In this document: positions 1 through 5,558 of the stretch, piece after piece | Layout of the letters: each line of letters starts with the position of its first letter | Position numbering within the stretch: position 1 is the first letter of the stretch | Source of the DNA: JBQTJJ01 sp052387235 | GTDB lineage: Bacteria; Actinomycetota; Acidimicrobiia; Acidimicrobiales; GCA-2861595 | Length of the DNA: 5,990 nt | Assembly (NCBI GenBank): GCA_052387235.1 | Contig: JBQTJJ010000136.1 | Coordinates: forward strand, 1-5,990 | Reading direction: 5' to 3' | The notes under the pieces: model-generated | What the model was told of the DNA's origin: nothing | The model's database searches: none | The model's input: only the letters and a program-made list of their open reading frames with translations | Position numbers and translations under genes: made by a program

Positions 1-834
1 CGACGTGGACCCCAGGCCGGCCACCAGCAGCAGCCGGCGGCGCCCCGCCCTCGGCGCCGGCGCCACGCCGGCCGGCGTGCACCCGGCCTGGGCGGCCCAG
101 GCCTCCCGGATGGTGAGGGCGGCCCGCAGCCACGAGGGCGTGGCGGTGGCGCCTGCCGCCGACAGCCAGCTCCCGACCTGGCCCGGCGTGGGGACGGCGG
201 CGGCGGCCGCGCCGGTGGCACCCCGGGCCCACGAGATGGCGGTGCCGCCCACGCCGGCGACGGTCCCCGAGACCGACACCAGAAGCCGCCGGAGTGCACG
301 GCGCTCCTCGGCCTCAGTGCCGAGAGCCCTTCCGTCGTCGGGGACGAGACGCACCTCCACCGGGCCCGCACCCCCCAGCAGGACGAGCGGGTCGAGGTAG
401 GCGTCGCCGGCCCGGGCCCCGAAGTGGAGCGACGGCCCGGTGGTGCCGAGCACGGCGCCGCCCTCGACCCGCTGGCCCCGCCGTGCCGCAACGGAGGCGA
501 GGAAGGAGTAGCTGGTCCGCACACCGTCGTCGTGCAGGACGACGGCGTGGAGGCCGGCGCCCACCCGGCCGGCGAAGGCCACCCGGCCGGGGGCGGCGGC
601 CAGGACCGGGGCGCCGGGGGCGGTGGCGTAGTCCACGCCGCGGTTGCCGGCGCCGTACCGGGACGCCGGCGGGCGGAAGCCGTCCACCACGGGGGCGTCG
701 ACGGGCGGCCGGTAGGCGACCGCCTCGGGCGGGGCGGCGAGGGCGGGCCTGACGGTGGTGGCCAGGACGCTGACGACGGCGATGGCAGCGACGGCGGCGG
801 CCAGCGCCGGTGCCGCGGTGGCGGCGCGGGGCAT
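1..834 (-). CDS. Exported degenerate LytM/M23-fold protein, C-terminus cut by window edge
   Basis: The first 278 residues of a longer protein are visible; the frame is open to the left edge. The ATG is preceded by GAGGGGG with a 6-nt spacer. Residues 1-34 form a signal peptide (Ala/Val-rich core, AxA-type end ALA|AP). Residues about 44-154 match the M23/LytM beta-sheet fold: a GNRGVDY segment (63-69), the APGRVAFAG strand, and GPSLHFGAR (133-141). Compared with active M23 enzymes, the first zinc His is Asn64, the His of the usual Y-x-H-L motif is Phe111, and the first His of HxH is Ser135; only Asp68 and His137 remain. Hydrolysis of peptidoglycan is therefore unlikely; by analogy with EnvC/NlpD-type LytM factors it may bind or regulate instead (inference). 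The tail after about residue 160 is Ala-rich and ends in LLLVAGLGSTS, which resembles the start of an alpha/beta-hydrolase domain. It lies 117 bp downstream of the sigma gene on the same strand, a usual place for an M23 gene in whiG clusters. Confidence 0.8.
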   Translation of the reverse strand, partial: MPRAATAAPALAAAVAAIAVVSVLATTVRPALAAPPEAVAYRPPVDAPVVDGFRPPASRYGAGNRGVDYATAPGAPVLAAAPGRVAFAGRVGAGLHAVVLHDDGVRTSYSFLASVAARRGQRVEGGAVLGTTGPSLHFGARAGDAYLDPLVLLGGAGPVEVRLVPDDGRALGTEAEERRALRRLLVSVSGTVAGVGGTAISWARGATGAAAAAVPTPGQVGSWLSAAGATATPSWLRAALTIREAWAAQAGCTPAGVAPAPRAGRRRLLLVAGLGSTS

Positions 835-840
835 GCGCTT

Positions 841-847
841 CCCCCTC
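841..847 (-). promoter_or_regulatory. Ribosome binding site of the M23-like gene
   Basis: On the minus strand GAGGGGG lies 6 nt before the ATG at 834-832 and supports this start. It partly overlaps one arm of a small inverted repeat (CCTCG-AA-CGAGG, 844-855), so a weak hairpin could cover part of the site; that is speculative. A TACCGT element (863-858) just upstream could be a -10 box, but no matching -35 is evident. Confidence 0.55.
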
Positions 848-903
848 GAACGAGGTGACGGTACAGGGGGAAGGAGGGCCGGCGGGCGAGGGGCCCACGG
901 GGA

Positions 904-947
904 CCGGCGCCGGCGCCGGAGTTCAGGTCGGCCCGCCGGGCGGGCCG
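904..947 (-). terminator. Two GC palindromes after the sigma gene, possible terminator
   Basis: The 117-bp gap between the sigma gene and the M23-like gene holds two GC-only dyads. One is CGGCCCGCC/GGCGGGCCG at 929-937 and 939-947, starting 4 bp after the sigma stop codon; it can form an 8-bp stem with a 3-nt loop. The other is a 16-bp perfect palindrome at 904-919. Neither is followed by a T-tract on the minus strand, so this would be a non-canonical terminator or attenuator. Short GC palindromes are common by chance in DNA of this composition. Confidence 0.3.
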
Positions 948-951
948 GGAA

Positions 952-1731
952 TCAGGAGGCTTCGCGCTCGGGCGCCAGGCGGGCCCGCAGCTGGAGCACC
1001 GACTTGGTGTGGATCTGGCACACCCGGCTCTCGGTGACGCCCAGGACGTCGCCGATCTCGGCCAGCGTGAGACCCTCGTAGTAGTACAGCGTGAGGACCA
1101 TCTTCTCCCGGTCGCCCAGCCGGTTGATGGTGGCGGCGAGGATCTGCTTCATCTCCTCGACCTCGAAGGCGGCCACCGGGCCCTGGCCCTTGTCGGCGAT
1201 CGTGTCCCCCAGGGTGGCGCTCTCGCCCCGCTCGCCCCCCACCGACAGCACCTCGTCGAGGGCCACGATCCCGACGAACGAGATCTGGGTGAACAGGTTG
1301 TGCAGCTCGCCCTCCGACATGCCGAGCTCGGCCGCCACCTCGGCGTCGGTGGGCGTGCGGAGGAGCTTGGCCTCGAGGATGCTGTACGCCTTCTCGACGC
1401 TGCGGGCCTTGGCCCGCACCGACCGGGGCACCCAGTCGATGGCCCGCAGCTCGTCGATGATGGCGCCCTTGATGCGGGCGATGGCGTAGGTCTCGAACTT
1501 GATCTTGCGCTCGATGTCGAACTTCTCGATGGCGTCGATGAGCCCGAAGATGCCGTAGCTGACCAGGTCGGCGTGCTCGATGTTCTGCGGGAGGCCGACC
1601 GACACCCTTCCGGCCACGTACTTGACCAGCGGCGAGTAGTGGACGATGAGCCGGTCACGGGCGCGCTGGGAGGAGGTGGCCTTGTATTCCTTCCACAACT
1701 GCTCGAGCACTCTTGGGTCTTCGTTCTCCAC
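952..1731 (-). CDS. whiG: WhiG/FliA-type alternative RNA polymerase sigma factor (sigma-28 family)
   Basis: This 259-residue protein has the usual length for the family. Region 2 runs from about residue 28 to 98, with the very characteristic HYSPLVKYVAGRVSVGLP (31-48), the DLVSYGIFGLIDAIEKFD core (55-72), and KFETYAIARIKGAIIDELR (78-96). It continues into region 3 (DWVPRSVRAKA, 99-109). Region 4 ends the protein with the DNA-binding helix-turn-helix LTLAEIGDVLGVTESRVCQIH (from about 221). It directs core RNA polymerase to a special promoter set: sporulation genes in Streptomyces (WhiG), flagellar and chemotaxis genes in motile bacteria (FliA). The near-identity of the region 2 motifs to Streptomyces WhiG and the neighbouring dprA and yifB favour WhiG as the label. 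The regulon cannot be read from this window; no flagellar gene and no anti-sigma factor (RsiG or FlgM) is visible. The start is GTG; only a weak GGGA element precedes it and no other start codon lies close upstream in frame. Confidence 0.93.
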   Translation of the reverse strand: MENEDPRVLEQLWKEYKATSSQRARDRLIVHYSPLVKYVAGRVSVGLPQNIEHADLVSYGIFGLIDAIEKFDIERKIKFETYAIARIKGAIIDELRAIDWVPRSVRAKARSVEKAYSILEAKLLRTPTDAEVAAELGMSEGELHNLFTQISFVGIVALDEVLSVGGERGESATLGDTIADKGQGPVAAFEVEEMKQILAATINRLGDREKMVLTLYYYEGLTLAEIGDVLGVTESRVCQIHTKSVLQLRARLAPEREAS

Positions 1732-1760
1732 GCCAATCCCGGGGCCCGCAGGCCCGCAGA

Positions 1761-1766
1761 AGTGTA
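1761..1766 (-). promoter_or_regulatory. Possible -10 element upstream of the sigma gene
   Basis: The 82-bp gap between dprA and the sigma gene contains TACACT on the minus strand, 29 bp before the GTG start. It fits the TANNNT pattern of actinobacterial -10 boxes. No convincing -35 lies at 16-18 bp upstream. It would allow the sigma factor to be transcribed apart from yifB-dprA. The gap also holds a CCTCCCGGGAGG palindrome (1775-1786). A single short match is weak evidence. Confidence 0.22.
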
Positions 1767-1813
1767 GGCGCCCCCCTCCCGGGAGGCGGACACGGCGGGT
1801 TCGGGGGTCATCG

Positions 1814-2905
1814 TCACCTCGGCTCCGCCCGCTCCCACCACCCGCTGCGGCTCCGGGCCCACCCTTGCTCCTCCAGGCGGGCGAGGGCGGTGGCGACCCG
1901 CACCGGCGGCAGGTCGGTGGCGGCCAGGACCTGGTCCAGGCTCCTCGGGTCCCAGCCCAGCAGCTCCAGCACCACCGCGTCCTGGCCCGACGGGGCGGGC
2001 CGTGGATCCGGCCGGTGGGGGCGGCCCGCCGTCTCGAGATCGAGGGCCACCAGGATGTCGTCGGTGTCGCAGGCCGGCGGGCAGCCCTCGCTCAGCAGCT
2101 GGTTGGTACCGGCCGATGCCGGGCTGCGGACCGGTCCCGGCACGGCCATGACCGTGACCCCCCGGTCGGCCGCGGCCCGGACCGTGTGCATGGAGCCGCC
2201 GACCGCGTGCGACTCGACCACGACGAGCACGTCGACCAGGGACGCGATGAGCCGGTTGCGGGCCGGGAACCGCCACGGCTCCGGCCGGGCCCCGAGTGGC
2301 GCCTCGGACAGGAGAGTGCCCACGCCCCCCACGTCCCTCCAGAGCCTGGCGTGGCGGCGGGGGTAGACGACGTCGAGGCCGCTGCCCACGATGCCCACCG
2401 GAGCCGCGCCGTGGTGGCCGGGACCCCGCCGGCCGTCCAGGGCCGCCACCGCCCCCTCGTGGGCGGCGCCGTCGATCCCGAGGGCCAGGCCCGAGACCAC
2501 GCCCACCCCGGCCTCGGTGAGCTCCCGGCCCAGCTGGCGGGCCACGTCCCGGCCGTAGCCCGTGGCCCGGCGGGTCCCCACGATCCCGACCCGGGGCCGG
2601 CCCTCGGCCGGGCCCGGGCCCAGGCGGAACAGCACCGGTGCCGCCTCGTGGTCCGAGCCCAGGCCGGCCGGGTACTCGGGCGAGCCGAGGAGCAGGACCT
2701 CGACGCCGGCCCCCTCGTGGGCGGCCGCGACCCCGGCGACCGAGACCGTGGCCGCGGCCCGGGACAGGTGCTCGCCGCACCCGCCCTCGGCCACCCGCTG
2801 CCACGCCGCGCTGGGCCTCCGGCCCGCCAGCAGCCCGGCCAGCCGGTCCCAGGCCATGTAGGGCAGGCCGGCCAGCGCCGCTGCGTAGGCCCACTCCGGC
2901 GTCAC
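1814..2905 (-). CDS. dprA: DNA processing protein DprA (Smf)
   Basis: A 363-residue cytoplasmic protein that, in its family, binds incoming single-stranded DNA and loads RecA during natural transformation; the gene is also widely kept in non-competent bacteria. Order of parts: an N-terminal SAM-like region (about 1-65), the Rossmann-like DprA core (about 70-290), and a C-terminal winged-helix domain (about 305-358). Core motifs are VGIVGTRRATGYG (106-118), SGLALGIDGAAH (138-149), GSGLDVVYP (174-182), LLSEAPLG (198-205), FPARNRLIA (213-221), and further on ESHAVGGSMHT and AVPGP. Two oddities: Leu142 stands where many DprA proteins have Arg or Lys, and a Gly/His-rich insertion of roughly 10 residues (about 157-169) precedes the GIVGSGLD strand. 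The GTG start overlaps the yifB stop (GTGA, 4 bp), which implies translational coupling. No other gene in the window shows DNA uptake machinery. Confidence 0.95.
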   Translation of the reverse strand: MTPEWAYAAALAGLPYMAWDRLAGLLAGRRPSAAWQRVAEGGCGEHLSRAAATVSVAGVAAAHEGAGVEVLLLGSPEYPAGLGSDHEAAPVLFRLGPGPAEGRPRVGIVGTRRATGYGRDVARQLGRELTEAGVGVVSGLALGIDGAAHEGAVAALDGRRGPGHHGAAPVGIVGSGLDVVYPRRHARLWRDVGGVGTLLSEAPLGARPEPWRFPARNRLIASLVDVLVVVESHAVGGSMHTVRAAADRGVTVMAVPGPVRSPASAGTNQLLSEGCPPACDTDDILVALDLETAGRPHRPDPRPAPSGQDAVVLELLGWDPRSLDQVLAATDLPPVRVATALARLEEQGWARSRSGWWERAEPR

Positions 2906-4413
2906 GACACGGCCTCCAACCCGGCCGCCTCGGTGCGCAGGCCGAGGGCGGCGCACACGTGCTCCTCGGCGACCACCGGCGGTGCGCCGTCGAGGTCGGC
3001 GACGGTGCGGGCCACGCGGCGCACCCGGTGCAGGCCCCGGGCGCTCAGGGTCCCGGCCCGCAGGCGCCACTCGAGCACCCGCCAGCCGCCGTCGGTGACC
3101 GGGGCGTACCGGTCCAGCTGCCCGGCCGGCAGCTCGGCGTTGGCCCGCACGCCCCGGGTGGCAGCGACGGCACGCGCCCGGGCCACCCGCTCGGCCACGG
3201 TGGCGCTCGGCTCCCCGGTGGGGCCGCCGAGCAGCTCGGCCACATCGGGTCGGTGGACCGGCACCCGCAGGTCGAACCTGTCCAGCAGCGGGCCCGAGAG
3301 GCGGCGCGCGTAGCGGGCCCGGGCCGCGTCCGAGCACCGGCACGACCCCGGTGGCCCGCCCTGCCCGCACGGGCACGGGTTCATGGCGCCCACCAGCAGG
3401 AACCGGGCGGGAAGGGTGACGCTGGCCCGGGCCCGGCACACCCGCACCACGCCCTCCTCGATGGGCTGGCGGAGCGCGTCGAGCACGGTGACAGGGAACT
3501 CCCCCATCTCGTCGAGGAAGAGCACGCCGTTGTGGGCCAGGCTGATCTCGCCCGGCCGGAGCCAGGCCGACCCGCCGCCGACGAGGGACACGGGCGAGGC
3601 CCCGTGATGCGGCGCCCGCAGGGGCGGGCGCAGGACCAGCCCGCCCGGCGGCAGCTCCACGCCGGCGGCCGAGTGCACCCGGGTCGTCTCGAGCGCCTCC
3701 TCGGTCGTGAGGTCGGGGAGGAGCCCCACCAGCCGCCGGGCCAGCAGCGTCTTGCCGGCGCCGGGCGGGCCGCTGAGGAGCAGGTGGTGGCCGCCGGCAG
3801 CCGCCACCTCGAGCGCCCAGCGGGCCTGGCGCTGGCCCCGCACGTCGGTGAGGTCGGCCTCGCTCGGCGCCGGGGACGGGGGCGGGGCCTCCGGCGCGTC
3901 GTCCCAGGGGCCGTCGCCCCGGAGGGCGTCCACCACGGCCCGCAGCGTGGACGCCCCCCGCACCCGGTGGCGCCCCACCAGCGCCGCCTCCGGGATGCAC
4001 GCCGTGGGCACCACCACGGCCAGGCTGGCGATGGCGTCGACCATCGGCACCATCCCCGCCACCCGCCGGAGCGAGCCGTCGAGGCCCAGCTCGCCCACGA
4101 ACGCCGTCCTGCCCACCGCCTCCGGCCCGAGCTCGCCCGCCGCAACCAGCAGGGCGATGGCGATCGGGAGGTCGAGCCCGGGCCCGCCCTTGCGCTCGCC
4201 GGTGGGCGCCAGGTTGACCGTGACCCGCTTCAGCGGCCACGGCAGGCTGCTCGACAGCAGCGCGGCCCGCACCCGGTCCCGCGACTCCCGGCAGGCCGCG
4301 TCGGGCAGGCCCACCACGGTGAACCCGGGGAGCCCGTTGGAGACGTGCACCTCCACCGTGACGGGGCGGCCGTCGACCCCGAGCAGGGTGGCGGACGGGA
4401 CGGTGGCGATCAC
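2902..4413 (-). CDS. yifB: YifB/ComM family magnesium-chelatase-like AAA+ ATPase
   Basis: A 503-residue protein, the normal length for this family. The N-terminal ChlI/Lon-protease-like fold (about 1-165) has SNGLPGFTVVGLPDAACRES (25-44) and NLAPTGERKGGPGLDLPIA (67-85). A short Pro/Glu-rich linker (about 170-186) leads to the AAA+ domain with Walker A GPPGAGKT (215-222), Walker B VLFLDE (297-302), the NPCPCG...CRC cysteine cluster (345-360), and an LLDRFDL arginine-finger region. A C-terminal lid domain follows. ComM of Vibrio is a hexameric helicase that promotes branch migration during integration of transforming DNA; the role of actinobacterial members is inferred from it. I chose GTG at 4413 because the protein then begins IATVPSATLLGVDG, as family members do, and GAGGAG precedes it by 5 nt. 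An ATG at 4464 would add 17 atypical residues. First gene of the minus-strand block. Confidence 0.95.
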   Translation of the reverse strand: MIATVPSATLLGVDGRPVTVEVHVSNGLPGFTVVGLPDAACRESRDRVRAALLSSSLPWPLKRVTVNLAPTGERKGGPGLDLPIAIALLVAAGELGPEAVGRTAFVGELGLDGSLRRVAGMVPMVDAIASLAVVVPTACIPEAALVGRHRVRGASTLRAVVDALRGDGPWDDAPEAPPPSPAPSEADLTDVRGQRQARWALEVAAAGGHHLLLSGPPGAGKTLLARRLVGLLPDLTTEEALETTRVHSAAGVELPPGGLVLRPPLRAPHHGASPVSLVGGGSAWLRPGEISLAHNGVLFLDEMGEFPVTVLDALRQPIEEGVVRVCRARASVTLPARFLLVGAMNPCPCGQGGPPGSCRCSDAARARYARRLSGPLLDRFDLRVPVHRPDVAELLGGPTGEPSATVAERVARARAVAATRGVRANAELPAGQLDRYAPVTDGGWRVLEWRLRAGTLSARGLHRVRRVARTVADLDGAPPVVAEEHVCAALGLRTEAAGLEAVS

Positions 4414-4418
4414 GGCGG

Positions 4419-4424
4419 CTCCTC
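4419..4424 (-). promoter_or_regulatory. Ribosome binding site deciding the yifB start
   Basis: GAGGAG on the minus strand with a 5-nt spacer to GTG at 4413-4411. It is the best Shine-Dalgarno match for any minus-strand gene here and fixes the GTG over the upstream in-frame ATG at 4464. Confidence 0.7.
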
Positions 4425-4479
4425 GGACACACGGGGTGGAGGAGGGCCGGGGTGCGCGGGCCACTCGAGCGCAGGGCCG

Positions 4480-4508
4480 AGCCTACCGGGCGGGTGTGAC
4501 GGTGGGAA
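4480..4508 (-). promoter_or_regulatory. Candidate promoter for the yifB-dprA transcript
   Basis: On the minus strand TTCCCA (4508-4503) and TAGGCT (4485-4480) are separated by 17 bp, an ideal -35/-10 spacing; matches to TTGACA/TATAAT are 4/6 and 3/6. Transcription would start near 4473 and leave a leader of about 60 nt. The -35 lies inside the left arm of the inverted repeat 4497-4553, so a protein bound there could control it. Inference from a weak consensus match. Confidence 0.25.
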
Positions 4509-4553
4509 GGGGCGGGAACCGATCCCTCCGCCGGCGGCGTTTTCCCACCGTCA
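4497..4553. repeat. 12-bp perfect inverted repeat in the divergent intergenic region
   Basis: TGACGGTGGGAA (4497-4508) is exactly complementary to TTCCCACCGTCA (4542-4553), with a 33-bp spacer. The dyad lies between divergent yifB and the metalloprotease gene. It may be a pair of operator half-sites or a long-loop RNA stem. The second arm ends 53 bp before the metalloprotease ATG; the first overlaps the candidate yifB -35. The rest of 4414-4606 shows no gene and no clear plus-strand promoter. Confidence 0.5.
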
Positions 4554-4606
4554 GCCGGGCGGGAGGTGTTCCGTCCGCCACGACGGGGGGACAACACCTA
4601 CGCCCG

Positions 4607-5275
4607 ATGCATCCGAGACTCCGCTCTTTCCGCCTCGTCCGCCTGCTCCGCCTCTGCAACGGCCTGGTCCTCACGACCGCGCTGGCGCTGGCGCTCGACC
4701 ACAGCGTGGCCTCGGCCGTCTCCCGCCTGGACCAGTCGCCGCACTGGGCCAGCCCGGACCGCGCCCTCGTGCTGGTCGACCGGACCGGCGACCCGGCGTG
4801 GCACGAGGCCACCCGCCACGCGGTGGCGGCCTGGAACGCGGCCGCCGGTGCGACCGGTCTCCGGCTAACATGGACCACGGCCGACGGGGCGTGCGACGCC
4901 GGCGGCCGGCGCATCGCCTGGTGCACCGCGACGGCCGGGGTGCTCGACGACGGCTCGCCCCTCCCCCGCCAAGGGGTGGCCCGCATCGACCTCGGCGCCG
5001 ACCGCTCGCAGGCCCACCTCGCCGGCTCCGAGGTCGTGGTGTGCGGGGACTGCCGCATGACCGCCGGGCGCCGGCGGGTCGTGGCCACCCACGAGCTGGG
5101 CCACGTGCTCGGGCTGCGCCACAGCCGGCGGCCGGGCTCGGTCATGTTCCACACCGGCGGCGCCGACATGCCCGACGCCGGGGACACTGCCGCCCTCGGG
5201 GCCCTCTACGCCCACACCGACCAGCCCGACCGCTGCGGCTTCTTCGACGCCCGGCTCGGCCCCTTCTGCTTCTAG
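4607..5275 (+). CDS. Exported zinc metalloprotease, metzincin/matrixin-like (M10-type)
   Basis: A 222-residue protein with the complete metzincin zinc site HELGHVLGLRH (162-172: His162, Glu163, His166, His172) and a Met-turn S-V-M-F (Met180). Upstream, VLVDRTGDPAW and AVAAWNAAAG (54-81) fit the opening strand and helix of small matrixin-type catalytic domains. The N-terminus has six Arg before a hydrophobic stretch (about 16-30) and an A-S-A site at 35-37, suggesting Sec export with cleavage after Ala37 or a membrane anchor. No propeptide with a cysteine switch is evident. Six Cys after the signal region (96, 106, 146, 149 and two near the C-terminus) could form disulfides outside the cell. 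Substrate unknown. The ATG at 4607 is the only sensible start after the intergenic region; no good Shine-Dalgarno sits at the normal distance (a G-run lies about 15 nt upstream), so initiation may be leaderless or weak. The next gene follows after 10 bp. Confidence 0.85.
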   Translation: MHPRLRSFRLVRLLRLCNGLVLTTALALALDHSVASAVSRLDQSPHWASPDRALVLVDRTGDPAWHEATRHAVAAWNAAAGATGLRLTWTTADGACDAGGRRIAWCTATAGVLDDGSPLPRQGVARIDLGADRSQAHLAGSEVVVCGDCRMTAGRRRVVATHELGHVLGLRHSRRPGSVMFHTGGADMPDAGDTAALGALYAHTDQPDRCGFFDARLGPFCF

Positions 5276-5285
5276 GTTGCGCTCC

Positions 5286-5498
5286 ATGCACGGGACCGAC
5301 GACCCGGACGCGGTCGAGGTGCGCCCCGTCCAGCCCTACCAGGCCACCAAGGCCTACCGCTGCCCCGGCTGCAACCAGGCCATCCCCGCCGGCCTCGGCC
5401 ACCTGGTCGTGGTGCCCCTCGACGCGCCCGACCTCCGCCGCCACTGGCACCGCGCCTGCTGGGACCACCGCGACCGCCGGCACCCCGGACGCCCGTAG
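5286..5498 (+). CDS. Small conserved actinobacterial-type protein with a probable Cys/His zinc site
   Basis: A 70-residue protein of unknown function. It holds a knuckle YRCPGCNQAI (24-33; Cys26, Cys29) followed by GHLVVVPLD (38-46) and RRHWHRACW (51-59; His53, His55, Cys58). The CxxC plus HxxC arrangement suggests one bound zinc in a treble-clef-like fold. I recall similar YRCPGC...RRHWHxxCW proteins in many actinomycetes, often with an uninformative ATP/GTP-binding label; no nucleotide-binding motif is visible here. The ATG lies 10 bp after the metalloprotease stop and only a weak AGG precedes it, so it is probably translated from the same mRNA; a TTG at 5277 is a less likely start. There is no signal peptide, so it should be cytoplasmic, unlike its neighbour. 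A hairpin starts 6 bp after the stop. Confidence 0.75.
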   Translation: MHGTDDPDAVEVRPVQPYQATKAYRCPGCNQAIPAGLGHLVVVPLDAPDLRRHWHRACWDHRDRRHPGRP

Positions 5499-5504
5499 CA
5501 CTCC

Positions 5505-5543
5505 CGAGTAAATAGCTCCCCATTTTGGGGAGCTATTTACTCG
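5505..5543. terminator. Bidirectional hairpin between convergent genes
   Basis: A perfect 17-bp inverted repeat, CGAGTAAATAGCTCCCC (5505-5521) against its exact complement (5527-5543), encloses ATTTT. Pairing of the outer loop bases would give 18 bp with a 3-nt loop. It lies 6 bp after the stop of the small zinc-protein gene and 15 bp after the stop of the convergent minus-strand gene. The GC-rich top (AGCTCCCC/GGGGAGCT) followed by CTATTTACTC on both strands reads as a symmetric terminator in which the A-rich side pairs with a short, imperfect U-rich side. Neither strand has a classical run of T after the stem. Confidence 0.8.
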
Positions 5544-5558
5544 AAAGCGGCGAGATCG

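Noticed and set aside
561..590. 12-bp direct repeat CCACCCGGCCGG (561-572 and 579-590)
   Set aside because: It lies inside coding sequence and simply encodes the repeated Gly-Arg-Val of a beta-hairpin in the M23 fold.
314..898. Minus-strand open frame of 194 codons overlapping the M23-like gene
   Set aside because: It is an Arg/Pro/Gly-rich shadow in another frame; the frame starting at 834 gives a signal peptide and recognisable M23-fold motifs.
1009..1767. Long plus-strand open frame antisense to the sigma gene
   Set aside because: Its sequence is low-complexity (Leu, Gly, Asp, Val, Arg) and mirrors the codon pattern of the sigma gene; no domain is recognisable. High-GC DNA gives such open antisense frames routinely.
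4414..4464. Longer yifB start at ATG 4464
   Set aside because: It adds 17 residues not typical of the family, and GTG 4413 has a strong GAGGAG site and the expected family N-terminus.
2906..4597. Upstream extension of the dprA frame by over 500 codons
   Set aside because: The stretch before the GTG at 2905 is an off-frame reading of yifB with Arg/Pro/Gly-rich sequence. The real dprA begins at the GTGA overlap.
2638..5511. Plus-strand open frame of 957 codons across yifB and into the metalloprotease region
   Set aside because: It is Pro/Arg/Gly-rich without any motif and runs through well-supported genes on both strands. It is a GC-bias artefact.
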